Source: Carboxylicivirga sp. M1479
Lineage (GTDB): Bacteria; Bacteroidota; Bacteroidia; Bacteroidales; Marinilabiliaceae
Direction: 5' to 3'
DNA length: 64,000 nt
Assembly (NCBI RefSeq): GCF_007097485.1
Contig: NZ_VKDE01000027.1
Span: 1 to 64,000 of the forward strand
The position numbers were made by a program, and so were the translations under genes. The notes below the pieces were generated by a model, which worked only from the letters and a program-made list of their open reading frames with translations, was not told the DNA's origin and ran no database searches. Every line of letters starts with the position of its first letter. Positions within the stretch are counted from its first letter, which is position 1. This document shows, piece by piece, positions 7,732-16,635 of the stretch.

Positions 7732-9033
7732 CTACATATTAAAGAATGTTTCAAATACCTTGGTGATGTATGTGTGATCAATTGTTCCGCCAAGCTCTCT
7801 AACAGAGTGCATACCTAACATTGGGTTGCCAATATCTACCGTGCGAATATCAATTTTACCAGTTGAAACATTGCCAAGTGTTGATCCACCAACCATATCG
7901 GAGCGATTAACGAACTTTTGAACTGGTACATCGGCCTGTTTACAAATCGATGCAAAGATAGCTCCACTTTCCCCATCCGTGGTGTATTTCTGATTGGCAT
8001 GAATTTTAATAACAGGACCGCCATTCATAACTGGGTGCAGTATTGGGTCATGTTTCTCAGGATGATTCGGGTGCACTGAATGAGCCATGTCGGCCGAAAT
8101 CATAAATGATTTGTATATGGTTCTCTGGTAGTCTTCTTTTGACTTGCCCAGTTTCTCCATTATGCGTTCAATAATATTACGTAACACAGGAGATCCGGCT
8201 CCTTGTTTAGTAACACTACCTACTTCTTCGTTATCAAAAACACACAAAATATTGGTGTTGTTGGTATTGTTGCTGGCAATCAAAGATTTTAAACCAGCAT
8301 GCACCATGGCTAAGTCATCTAATTTAGGCGATGAAATAAATTCTTGCTGAGGCCCAACTAAGCAACCTTTCTCATATTCATATACGAATAAATCAAAATC
8401 TAAAATTTCAGAACTGTCAATTTTTAATTCGGTGGCAATCAGCTTTAGTAGATAATTGTCTTTTTCTAAAGTGTCATTAACAGTAGTCATAAGCGGCAAC
8501 ATATCAACCTGCTTGTTGAGCTCAATTCCGTCGTTTACACTTCTGTTCAAATGGATGGCCACACTTGGGATAATCAATAGAGGTTTTCTAAAATCAACAA
8601 GTGTATGCTTTGGTGTTAAGGCATTATCGCCTTTAAGTAAAACTCTACCAGCTAAAGATAAAGGGCGATCTAGCCACGACATTAATATTGGACCACCATA
8701 GACTTCAGTATTTAGTTTAAGGTATTTACCATCGACAAGCATCTCTGGCTGAGGCTTAATTTTAAAACCCGGTGAGTCGCTATGTGCACTTACTAGTTTT
8801 AGTCCGTTGATATCTGGCTCATCGGTTCCCAACTGAAAGGCGAATAAGGCTGATCCGCTTTTTGTCGTATAATATTTGCCTCCTTTTTCAATATCCCAAG
8901 GTTTTGTAATGTCAAGATATTGGTAGCCATTTGATTCAAGTTCGGCAGCAGTGTTTTCAACCACATGAAAAGCGGTTGGACTTTGATGAATAAAATCGAT
9001 TAATTCTTCTGCCAGCTTTATCTCTTTTGTCAT
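7732..9033 (-). CDS. apeB: M18 family aminopeptidase
   Basis: A 433-residue cytosolic metalloaminopeptidase of the aspartyl aminopeptidase (M18) family, which removes N-terminal acidic or other residues from peptides using two zinc ions. Family motifs are complete: SAHSDSPGFKIKP (82-94, with His84 and Asp86 as metal ligands), SSPKLDDLA (Asp240), DNEEVGS (267-273, catalytic and metal Glu), SADMAHSVHPN, and HANQKYTTDGESG near the C terminus with the GTIDHTY motif at the end. The length is right for the family. It is monocistronic, with a terminator directly downstream. The symbol follows the yeast/bacterial apeB naming; substrate preference is not visible in the sequence. Confidence 0.9.
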   Translation of the reverse strand: MTKEIKLAEELIDFIHQSPTAFHVVENTAAELESNGYQYLDITKPWDIEKGGKYYTTKSGSALFAFQLGTDEPDINGLKLVSAHSDSPGFKIKPQPEMLVDGKYLKLNTEVYGGPILMSWLDRPLSLAGRVLLKGDNALTPKHTLVDFRKPLLIIPSVAIHLNRSVNDGIELNKQVDMLPLMTTVNDTLEKDNYLLKLIATELKIDSSEILDFDLFVYEYEKGCLVGPQQEFISSPKLDDLAMVHAGLKSLIASNNTNNTNILCVFDNEEVGSVTKQGAGSPVLRNIIERIMEKLGKSKEDYQRTIYKSFMISADMAHSVHPNHPEKHDPILHPVMNGGPVIKIHANQKYTTDGESGAIFASICKQADVPVQKFVNRSDMVGGSTLGNVSTGKIDIRTVDIGNPMLGMHSVRELGGTIDHTYITKVFETFFNM

Positions 9034-9122
9034 TATTGTATAATTTGTGATTTATCAAAAATGCCAAGATAAGTAAAAAGGCAGGGATAGCATGTGATCA
9101 ATGATAATGTTGTATAACATGC

Positions 9123-9152
9123 AAAAAAAAAGCTGTCTCGAGAGAAACAGCC
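9123..9152 (-). terminator. Terminator of the cold-shock gene
   Basis: Minus-strand GGCTGTTTCTC / GAGACAGC hairpin followed by nine T residues. Confidence 0.8.
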
Positions 9153-9182
9153 TTTAATAATGTCTTCAAATATAAATCTAAA

Positions 9183-9374
9183 CTATGCTAGTTTTACATT
9201 TATTGCGTTTAAACCCTTACGGCCTTCCTGAAGCTCGTAAGTTACTTCATCGTTTTCTTTGATTTCGTCGATAAGACCTGTAACGTGTACAAAATACTCT
9301 TTGCTTGTTTCGTCGTCTTTGATGAATCCATAACCTTTAGAGTCATTAAAGAACTTTACTGTACCTTTATTCAT
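9183..9374 (-). CDS. Cold-shock domain protein (CspA family)
   Basis: A 63-residue single cold-shock domain, a five-strand OB fold that binds single-stranded RNA and DNA and melts RNA structure. The sequence shows the expected order: GTVKFFN, the RNP1-like KGYGFI (about 14-19), the RNP2-like EYFVHVTGL (27-35), and the closing EGRKGLNAINV. It is slightly shorter than E. coli CspA. Transcription probably starts near 9436 from a TACATTTG box, giving a leader of about 60 nt that contains the stem CTGATA/TATCAG (9398-9417 region). Whether it is cold-inducible cannot be told from sequence. Confidence 0.93.
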   Translation of the reverse strand: MNKGTVKFFNDSKGYGFIKDDETSKEYFVHVTGLIDEIKENDEVTYELQEGRKGLNAINVKLA

Positions 9375-9442
9375 TGTAAAAAAATTAATTAAAGACTGAT
9401 ATTAGGAATTATCAGCCCATGTCTAAAATAAATTGTTCGTAA

Positions 9443-9450
9443 CAAATGTA
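9443..9450 (-). promoter_or_regulatory. -7 box TACATTTG for the cold-shock gene
   Basis: Fits TAnnTTTG. A 15-bp palindrome CATTTTT-G-AAAAATG (9455-9469) lies immediately upstream. The rest of the gap 9375-9675 holds nothing else recognised; no exact -7 box was found for topB. Confidence 0.55.
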
Positions 9451-9675
9451 AAAACATTTTTGAAAAATGTTAATCTTTTTTGATGTTTTGCACAATAATT
9501 TGGACAAAACCACAAAAACCTGATATTAGTTAGCTTTTTGTGATGATAAATGAAAGTTTTTCTATTGGCTTTCAATCGTTTAATGGTGTTTGTTGAAAAC
9601 TCTTCTGCATGTTAAAAATGAAATTATTTGTGGAAATAGTATATTCGCTATCAATTCTTTTAAAAACGATACTTA

Positions 9676-12033
9676 ATGATAGTTTGTATTGCCGAGAAAC
9701 CCAGTGTAGCTAAAGAAATAGCATTAATTGTAGGTGCTAAATCTAAACGTGATGGATATTTTGAGGGCAATAATTACCAAGTGACCTGGACCTTTGGTCA
9801 TTTGTGCACCCTTAAAGAGCCTCATGAATATCTGCCTGAGTGGAAACGGTGGAGTATGGGATGGTTGCCCATGATACCGTCTCGCTTTGGTATAAAGTTA
9901 ATTGGCGATGGAGGAATTGAAAAGCAATTTAAAACCATTGAAAAATTAGTTCAAGGAGCCGAGGAGGTAGTGAACTGTGGTGATGCCGGGCAAGAGGGAG
10001 AATTGATTCAGCGCTGGGTTCTACATAAGGCTGGTACTAAGTGTCCCGTAAAACGACTTTGGATTTCTTCTCTAACAGAGGAAGCTATTCGTGAGGGTTT
10101 TGAAAAATTAAGGGCGGCTGAAGAGTTTAATAATTTGTATGCTGCAGGAAGTTCACGCGCTATTGGTGATTGGTTATTGGGCATTAATGCCACCCGTTTA
10201 TATACTCTTAAGTACGGGCAGCAAGGACAGGTCTTATCCATTGGTAGAGTACAAACGCCCACCCTGGCATTGATTGTAGAACGTCAAAAGGCCATTGATA
10301 ACTTTGTGACAGAACCATTTTGGGAATTAAAAACAAAGTATCGCGATGTTGTGTTTGCTGCAACTAAAGGGCGCTTTACAAAAAAAGAAGAGGGAGATGC
10401 TTACCTGGAAACGATTAAAACCAGTGAGTTTGTAATCAAGGATTTTTCCAAAAAGAAAGGGAAAGAAGCTCCTCCGCGTTTGTTTGACTTGACTTCCTTA
10501 CAAGTGGAGTGTAATAAAAAGTTTGGTTTCTCTGCTGAAGAGACACTAAAAACGATACAATCACTTTATGAGAAAAAGTTAACCACCTATCCACGTGTGG
10601 ATACCACTTTTTTGAGTAACGATATATATCCTAAAGTACCTGGTATTTTAAAGGGGATGAAGGATCATCAGCATCTTACAGAACCTTTGTTAAAGGCGAA
10701 GTTGAAGAAGTCAAAAAAAGTATTTGACGATAAGAAAGTGACCGATCACCACGCAATAATTCCAACAGGTGTTTATGCTAATAACATGGGGCGCGATGAG
10801 AAATTAGTTTATGAGTTGGTTGCTCGCCGATTTATCGCGGCATTTTATCCCGATGCCACTATTTCTAATACCCAGGTTTTAGGCGATGTAAATGGTGTGG
10901 AGTTTAAGGCTACCGGAAAACAGTTGTTAGAGCCTGGTTGGCGTACCGTTTTTATGGACGGTAAGGAGACTGAGAAAAAGCAAGACGATATAATGCCCGA
11001 ATTTACAGTGGGTGAGAAAGGTGCACATGAACCATTGTTGATTGAAAAAGAAACACAGCCACCTAAACCATATACTGAAGCGACGCTTTTAAGGGCGATG
11101 GAGACAGCAGGCAAACACGTTGACGATGAGGAGTTGCGTGATGCCATGAAAGAAAATGGAATCGGTCGTCCGTCTACCCGAGCAGCTATTATTGAAACCA
11201 TTACCCGGCGCAAGTACATTGCCAAGGTTCGGAAAAATTTGCACCCTACCGTTACAGGTATGCAGCTAATAGATACCATTACCAACGAGTTACTTAAGTC
11301 GGCTGAGCTAACTGGTATTTGGGAAAAGAAGTTGCGCGAAATAGAGAAAGGACAATATGATGCTGGAGAATTCATGGATGAATTGAAGCAGATGGTATCG
11401 GATATTGTTTTTCATGTGAAGCACGACCGAAGTGATAAAAAGATTGAAATAGTTTCAGAGGAAGAAAAGCTAAGCAAACCAGCGAAAAAAGAAAAACCAG
11501 TTAAAAAGGTAGAGTTGTTATGTCCGCAATGTAAAAAGGGAAGCATGTTAAAGGGTAAAACGGCTTGGGGATGTTCGGCCTATAAAGATGGATGCAAAAC
11601 ACTGCTGCCTTTTGATTTTCTGAATAAAAAGCTGAGTGATAAACAGATTGAGCAGCTGATATTAAAAGGTAAAACAAGCAAGATAAAAGGTTTTGTTGAT
11701 GGAGGAGAAAAGGTAGATGGCGTCATTCTATTGGATGGGACTTCGAAAATGGTATTTGAAAAAGTGGAAGCTGAAGCATGGCACTGCCCTGTTTGTAAGG
11801 TGGGAACAGTTGTTAAAGGCAAAACAGCATATGGTTGTAATAATTTTAAAAATGGTTGTCGCTTAAGGTTGCCTTTTGAGTTTATGGGTAAAAAATTAAC
11901 TGAGAAGCAGATTGAAGCTTTGGTTTTTAAGCAAAAAACGCCTCAGATAAAGGGTTTGAAGAATCCTGAAACACAGGAGCTAATAAATGGGCGCATCATT
12001 TTGGATGCCAACGGTGGATTGAGTGTTGAGTAA
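9676..12033 (+). CDS. topB: DNA topoisomerase III
   Basis: A type IA topoisomerase that passes single strands through a transient 5'-phosphotyrosine break, usually working with a RecQ helicase on recombination and replication intermediates. The 785-residue protein begins with the TOPRIM domain (MIVCIAEKPSVAKEI, with the acidic GDAGQEGEL at 102-110), then the RVQTPTLALIVERQ region (191-203) and the active site TTYPRVDT with catalytic Tyr305. NGIGRPSTRAAII follows in the middle. The C terminus has two four-cysteine zinc-ribbon repeats, beginning near Cys616 (CPQC...C...C) and Cys704 (CPVC...C...C). Many topB copies in this phylum travel on conjugative elements, but no mobile genes are around this one. 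Confidence 0.95.
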   Translation: MIVCIAEKPSVAKEIALIVGAKSKRDGYFEGNNYQVTWTFGHLCTLKEPHEYLPEWKRWSMGWLPMIPSRFGIKLIGDGGIEKQFKTIEKLVQGAEEVVNCGDAGQEGELIQRWVLHKAGTKCPVKRLWISSLTEEAIREGFEKLRAAEEFNNLYAAGSSRAIGDWLLGINATRLYTLKYGQQGQVLSIGRVQTPTLALIVERQKAIDNFVTEPFWELKTKYRDVVFAATKGRFTKKEEGDAYLETIKTSEFVIKDFSKKKGKEAPPRLFDLTSLQVECNKKFGFSAEETLKTIQSLYEKKLTTYPRVDTTFLSNDIYPKVPGILKGMKDHQHLTEPLLKAKLKKSKKVFDDKKVTDHHAIIPTGVYANNMGRDEKLVYELVARRFIAAFYPDATISNTQVLGDVNGVEFKATGKQLLEPGWRTVFMDGKETEKKQDDIMPEFTVGEKGAHEPLLIEKETQPPKPYTEATLLRAMETAGKHVDDEELRDAMKENGIGRPSTRAAIIETITRRKYIAKVRKNLHPTVTGMQLIDTITNELLKSAELTGIWEKKLREIEKGQYDAGEFMDELKQMVSDIVFHVKHDRSDKKIEIVSEEEKLSKPAKKEKPVKKVELLCPQCKKGSMLKGKTAWGCSAYKDGCKTLLPFDFLNKKLSDKQIEQLILKGKTSKIKGFVDGGEKVDGVILLDGTSKMVFEKVEAEAWHCPVCKVGTVVKGKTAYGCNNFKNGCRLRLPFEFMGKKLTEKQIEALVFKQKTPQIKGLKNPETQELINGRIILDANGGLSVE

Positions 12034-12112
12034 TCTACAATAACCTAAAATAACACTCGGCTTTTGCAAAGGGGAGCAATGAGTGAATTAAAATACAGAT
12101 GTGCTATTAATT

Positions 12113-12148
12113 GCGGTGTTACCATTGTTTGGTGTCACCGCTTTTTTT
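12113..12148 (+). terminator. Terminator of topB
   Basis: GCGGTG (12113-12118) pairs with CACCGC (12136-12141), with inner TACC/GGTG pairing, followed by seven T residues. The next gene's promoter overlaps it. Confidence 0.85.
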
Positions 12149-12157
12149 GTACTTTTG
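12128..12157 (+). promoter_or_regulatory. Promoter of the LysM-PBP gene, overlapping the topB terminator
   Basis: TTTG (12128-12131), 18-nt spacer, TACTTTTG (12150-12157). The -33 element is in the terminator loop and the -7 box directly follows the T-run. Confidence 0.75.
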
Positions 12158-12227
12158 GGCTTTTATAAGAAATGTCAGATTTAGTTTGGTGTTACAACTT
12201 GATATTTACTTGTTAAACAGACTAGTT

Positions 12228-14600
12228 ATGAGAATGAAACATTATACAATTGTCTTTTTAAGCTCTTTTTTGCTTTTGATGTTGGTTCATATAAACCTGC
12301 ATGCACAAAGTAGTATTCCCGAAGGAACAGAAAAGATAATTATTGAAGGTAAGGAGTATTATTTGCACAAAGTAAGGAAGAGTGAAGGACTTTTCAGAAT
12401 CAGTGTATCGTATGGTGTTTCGCAAAAAGAAATATTGGAAGTAAACCCTGAAGCTGCCAGTGGTTTGTTGTTGGGACAGATAATTAAAGTGCCAGTAATA
12501 AAAGGCCGTAACAGCACCGAGGAACAGCTTAATAAAGAAAAATATATTTATCACACCGTAGAAACTGGACAAACGGCTTTTTATATAGCTAAGCGTTACC
12601 ATGTAGACCTGCAGGATGTTTATGACAACAATCCAGGGAGTGAAGAGAAATTGTTGCTTGGTGCAATTATTAAAGTGCCTAAAAAAGAAGTTCGACCAAC
12701 AGATTATAAAATTAGTGATGATGGGTATTATGTGCATAAGGTTGAACCGAAGGAAACAGTGTTTGGAATTGCTAAGCGCTACCGAATCGAAATAAGCGAT
12801 ATATTAGAATCTAATGAAGGCTTGGAATCAGGGATTTTGGCTACGGGTTCATATATCCGTATTCCTGTTGAAGTAATAAACAACCGAGAAAAGCGAGCAA
12901 AAGAAGAGTTAGATGGAACGGAAGATGCACTTTATATTTATCACAAAATAAAAGAAGGAGAGACTTTATTTAGCATTGCTGAAGCATTTAATGCTAAGCC
13001 AGTTGAAGTTCAGGATGCCAATAGTTCTGTTAATGCCAATGATCTTGAAGTAGGTTACCTTGTTCGTATTCCTAAATCGAGTATTAAAAAACCAAAGCAA
13101 AAAGATTTATTTGAAACAGCCGAACTGAAAAATCATAAGATTAAGCGCCGCGAACAGTTGGTAGATGTTGCTGATAAGTATGATGTGCCAGCCGATATTA
13201 TTGAAAAGGCAAATGCTGCGGCCAATATTGATTTACGAAAATGGGAAAAGGGCATGATTATTAAAGTGCCAAACAAGCGTTGGGTTGAAGAGTATTATGA
13301 ATCTAAATTAGATGTTGATTTGGGTGATGTAGCAGTTGATCCGAAAACCCTTATTCCTTTTGAAAAGATAGAGTGCGATGTGTATGATTATAGCCTGACA
13401 AAACCATCGATTAAAGTTGCCCTCTTGTTACCATTTAATGTGGAGGCTACAAAGGCTTTAAACTATAAAAAGGAGTTGGTCGATGGTCAGGAGATTGAAA
13501 TTGCTAATGCCAAGCGACGTTTATCCATGCGTTCAAAGGTGTTTGTGGAGTTTTATCAAGGTGCCTTATTAGCATTGGAAGAGCTGAAGAAAGAAGGTGT
13601 TAATGTTGATTTGTTTGTATATGATACGGCACCCGATAGTCTTAAGGTGAAAGAAATTTTGAGGAAGCCTGAAATGGAATATGCCGATTTAATCATCGGG
13701 CCAGCTTATTCGTCTAATCTGAAAATAGTGTCGGAGTTCTCAAAGCAATTTGATATACCTATGGTTTATCCATTATCAACCATCAATAATCAAATGGATA
13801 AAAACCCATTATTATTTCAGGCGAACCCAACGGATTCGTTGATGTTTGACGTAATGGTGAAACGGGTAATTGAAAGTTCGAAAGGGAATCGCTTAGTCAT
13901 GATTCGAACCGAAAATAAAGATAATAAATTTGAGCAGCGCCTGAGTCAGATGATACGTGATAAAGTGTATTGGGAGAGCTTTAAGAATGGTGAAGTGCCT
14001 GATTTTGTTGAGTATTACTTTAAGCAAGACGACCTGGCTAGTCTGGAGCGTATGTTCGATAGAAATAAGGAAAATACAGTTGTAATTCCATCGATGGAAG
14101 AATCGCAGGTAAGTCGTATTGTTACTACTGTAAAAGGTGCCAAGCTTAAAGCCAAGGCTAATGTAACTTTATGGGGATTTCCTGATTGGACACGCTTTAA
14201 TACCATTAATCCAGAAACAGTTCACATCCTTAATGGACGTATATTTAGTTATTATGCCGTTAATTATAGTAATGAAATTAATGATGAGCGGATAAGAGCC
14301 TATCGCCAATGGTTCAAAACTGAACCTATCGCCATTTCGCCTTTATTTCAGGCAGCATCTATACAGGCCAATATGAGTCGTTACAGTTTATGGGGACACG
14401 ATATTACCTATTTCTTTATTACGGCTCTAAGGGATTATGGAACAGATTTTCCACACTGTATTCATCACCACCGACCACACACCATTCAGTCCGAGTTAAA
14501 GTTTTCGCGTGTGTCAAATTGGGGTGGATTTTATAATCACGGCTTTTTTGTATTGAAGTTTAGTCCTGATTTTGAATTTGAAATAGAAGAAGTACAGTAG
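12228..14600 (+). CDS. LysM repeat protein fused to a periplasmic-binding-like domain
   Basis: An exported protein of 790 residues. I start at MRMKHYTIVFL (12228): the frame is open from 12111, but the promoter lies inside that extension, and this Met begins a good signal peptide ending near LHAQS. Five LysM units follow (roughly residues 30-370), each of the form Y-x-H-K-V...ET-x-F-x-I-A...Y...I..N....L..G..I.[VI]P. From about residue 392 (IKVALLLPFN) to the end is a type I periplasmic-binding-protein-like domain (YQGALLALEEL, DLIIGPAYSSN, PMVYPLSTIN). LysM modules bind peptidoglycan glycan; the second domain looks like a ligand- or substrate-binding fold, so a wall-linked sensor or assembly factor in the periplasm is plausible. 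No exact function is known to me. Confidence 0.85.
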   Translation: MRMKHYTIVFLSSFLLLMLVHINLHAQSSIPEGTEKIIIEGKEYYLHKVRKSEGLFRISVSYGVSQKEILEVNPEAASGLLLGQIIKVPVIKGRNSTEEQLNKEKYIYHTVETGQTAFYIAKRYHVDLQDVYDNNPGSEEKLLLGAIIKVPKKEVRPTDYKISDDGYYVHKVEPKETVFGIAKRYRIEISDILESNEGLESGILATGSYIRIPVEVINNREKRAKEELDGTEDALYIYHKIKEGETLFSIAEAFNAKPVEVQDANSSVNANDLEVGYLVRIPKSSIKKPKQKDLFETAELKNHKIKRREQLVDVADKYDVPADIIEKANAAANIDLRKWEKGMIIKVPNKRWVEEYYESKLDVDLGDVAVDPKTLIPFEKIECDVYDYSLTKPSIKVALLLPFNVEATKALNYKKELVDGQEIEIANAKRRLSMRSKVFVEFYQGALLALEELKKEGVNVDLFVYDTAPDSLKVKEILRKPEMEYADLIIGPAYSSNLKIVSEFSKQFDIPMVYPLSTINNQMDKNPLLFQANPTDSLMFDVMVKRVIESSKGNRLVMIRTENKDNKFEQRLSQMIRDKVYWESFKNGEVPDFVEYYFKQDDLASLERMFDRNKENTVVIPSMEESQVSRIVTTVKGAKLKAKANVTLWGFPDWTRFNTINPETVHILNGRIFSYYAVNYSNEINDERIRAYRQWFKTEPIAISPLFQAASIQANMSRYSLWGHDITYFFITALRDYGTDFPHCIHHHRPHTIQSELKFSRVSNWGGFYNHGFFVLKFSPDFEFEIEEVQ

Positions 14601-14623
14601 TAGTTTATAACAACATTTGTAGT

Positions 14624-14653
14624 AAGCTGATGGCTCAAGCTATCAGCTTTTTT
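14624..14653 (+). terminator. Terminator of the LysM-PBP gene
   Basis: AAGCTGAT-G-GC / GC-T-ATCAGCTT hairpin followed by a T-run. Confidence 0.8.
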
Positions 14654-14657
14654 ATGC

Positions 14658-14665
14658 TATCTTTG
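14658..14665 (+). promoter_or_regulatory. -7 box TATCTTTG for the ABC-F/rlmB operon
   Basis: Lies 16 nt before the ATG at 14681, implying a very short (about 10 nt) leader. Confidence 0.65.
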
Positions 14666-14680
14666 CACAAATTTTAATGC

Positions 14681-16630
14681 ATGGTTTCAATTAATCAGTT
14701 AACAGTAGATTTCGGTGGCTTTAAGCTTTTCGAAGAGATTTCTTTTTTGATCAACAATAAAGATCGAATTGGATTGATTGGTAAAAATGGAGCTGGAAAA
14801 TCTACTCTTTTAAAAATAATCGCTGGTTATCAAGAGCCAACCAGTGGAATGGTTACCATGCCCAAGGGTGTTAAGGTGGGGTATTTGCCTCAGCACATGA
14901 AATATAACGATACCCGCAGTGTTGTTGAAGAAGTAGAGTTGGCATTTTCAGAGCTGAAAGGTCTTGAGCAACAAATAGCTGATATTAATGTTGAAATTGC
15001 CGAACGTAGCGACTACGAGTCGGAATCGTATATGGCTTTGCTCGATAAGCTGAATGAAAAGAACGATCGTTTTAATTTGTTGGGAGGCGCTAACCACGAG
15101 GCTTTAATTGAAACCACCTTAAAAGGGTTGGGTTTCGAAAGAAGTGACTTTACGCGCAATACAGGCGAGTTTAGTGGAGGATGGCGCATGCGTATTGAGT
15201 TGGCTAAGATATTGCTGGAGCAGCCCGATATATTTCTACTGGATGAGCCAACTAATCACTTAGATATTGATTCGATTCAATGGTTGGAGGATTTTTTAAA
15301 GACCTACAGCGGTGCCGTGGTATTAATTTCTCACGATAAAGCGTTTTTAGATAATATAACCAAGCGTAGTGTTGAGATATCCTTAGGAAGGATATATGAT
15401 TATAAAGCCAGCTATTCGAAGTTTATTGAGCTGCGTCAGGAGCGAAGGGAACAGCAATTAAATGCTTTTACCAACCAAAAGAAAAAGATAGAAGATACCG
15501 AGAAGTTCATCGAACGCTTTCGTTATAAAGCCACCAAATCGGTTCAGGTTCAATCGCGCATAAAGCAATTGGAGAAGCTGGATCGTATTGAAGTTGACGA
15601 GTTTGATAATTCGGCCTTGAATATAAAATTCCCCCCAGCACCAAGGTCGGGAACCGTTGTTGTTAAGGGCGATGGAGTAAGCAAAGCCTATGGCGATTTA
15701 CTGGTGCTTGATGAGGTGGATATTACCATTGAACGAGGAGAGAAGATAGCTTTTGTTGGGCGTAATGGTGAAGGAAAAACCACCATGGCTCGTATTATTA
15801 TGAGTGAGCTGGTGCATCAGGGTAAACTCGATTTAGGGCATAATGTGAAGATTGGCTATTTTGCCCAGGATCAGGCTGAACGATTGGATGAGAGTCATAC
15901 TGTTTTTGAGACCATTGACTTGGTTGCTGTTGGCGATATTCGCACCAAAGTAAGGGATTTGCTAGGAGCATTTATGTTTTCGGGCGAGGAAGTGGATAAA
16001 AAGGTGTCGGTTTTATCTGGAGGTGAGCGTACGCGCTTGGCCATGGTTAAGTTGTTGCTCGAACCTGTTAATTTATTAATACTGGATGAGCCAACGAACC
16101 ATTTGGATATGCGCTCTAAAGACATCTTAAAACAGGCATTGCGCGATTTTGACGGTACTGTCATATTGGTTTCTCACGATCGTGAATTTCTCGATGGTTT
16201 GGTGGATAAGGTGTATGAGTTTAGACATCGTAAAATAAAAGAGCATTTGGGAGGTATCTATAGTTTTCTAGAAAAGAAAAAGATGGATAGCCTTAACGAG
16301 CTTAATGCTAATATTGCTGCGAAAAAGAACGAATCAGTAAAGAAAGAAGATTCAAGCGCCAAGCTATCTTACGCAGAACGAAAAGAGCTTAGTAAAAAAG
16401 TAAAAAAGGCAGAACGCGAAGTTGAGAGTTGTGAAAAGAATATTGCCTCGCTGGAGCAAACCATAGAAGACTTGAATGAAAAAATAAGCTTACCCGAAAA
16501 CGCTTCCGACGGAAGTTTATTCGCGCAATATAAGGAAACAGAAAACGCACTAGAGAAAGAGATGGAGTTGTGGGAGAGTGCACAGGAAACCTTAGAAGAA
16601 TTACAGCAACAAAAAACGGATTTAGACTAA
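14681..16630 (+). CDS. ABC-F family ATPase (translation/ribosome-associated)
   Basis: A 649-residue soluble protein with two ABC domains and no membrane segments, the ABC-F layout. Domain 1: Walker A GKNGAGKS (34-41), signature FSGGWRMR, Walker B FLLDEPTNHLD. Domain 2: Walker A GRNGEGKTT (about 360-368), signature LSGGERTR, Walker B LILDEPTNHLD. Between them is the charged ABC_tran_Xtn linker (P-site tRNA-interaction motif region), and the C-terminal 110 residues form a Lys/Glu-rich coiled coil like that of Uup/YheS-type members. ABC-F proteins act at the ribosomal E site; some give antibiotic protection, but this one looks like a housekeeping Uup/YheS relative. The stop is 5 nt before rlmB, so both are one operon. 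Confidence 0.93.
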   Translation: MVSINQLTVDFGGFKLFEEISFLINNKDRIGLIGKNGAGKSTLLKIIAGYQEPTSGMVTMPKGVKVGYLPQHMKYNDTRSVVEEVELAFSELKGLEQQIADINVEIAERSDYESESYMALLDKLNEKNDRFNLLGGANHEALIETTLKGLGFERSDFTRNTGEFSGGWRMRIELAKILLEQPDIFLLDEPTNHLDIDSIQWLEDFLKTYSGAVVLISHDKAFLDNITKRSVEISLGRIYDYKASYSKFIELRQERREQQLNAFTNQKKKIEDTEKFIERFRYKATKSVQVQSRIKQLEKLDRIEVDEFDNSALNIKFPPAPRSGTVVVKGDGVSKAYGDLLVLDEVDITIERGEKIAFVGRNGEGKTTMARIIMSELVHQGKLDLGHNVKIGYFAQDQAERLDESHTVFETIDLVAVGDIRTKVRDLLGAFMFSGEEVDKKVSVLSGGERTRLAMVKLLLEPVNLLILDEPTNHLDMRSKDILKQALRDFDGTVILVSHDREFLDGLVDKVYEFRHRKIKEHLGGIYSFLEKKKMDSLNELNANIAAKKNESVKKEDSSAKLSYAERKELSKKVKKAEREVESCEKNIASLEQTIEDLNEKISLPENASDGSLFAQYKETENALEKEMELWESAQETLEELQQQKTDLD

Positions 16631-16635
16631 ATAGT

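Noticed and set aside
9676-12033. topB as part of a conjugative or integrative element
   Set aside because: No tra, mob, integrase or att-like repeats nearby; flanked by ordinary chromosomal genes.
16570-16635. Upstream extension of rlmB
   Set aside because: It overlaps the 3' end of the ABC-F gene in another frame and has no SpoU-family sequence; the Met at 16636 fits the operon spacing.
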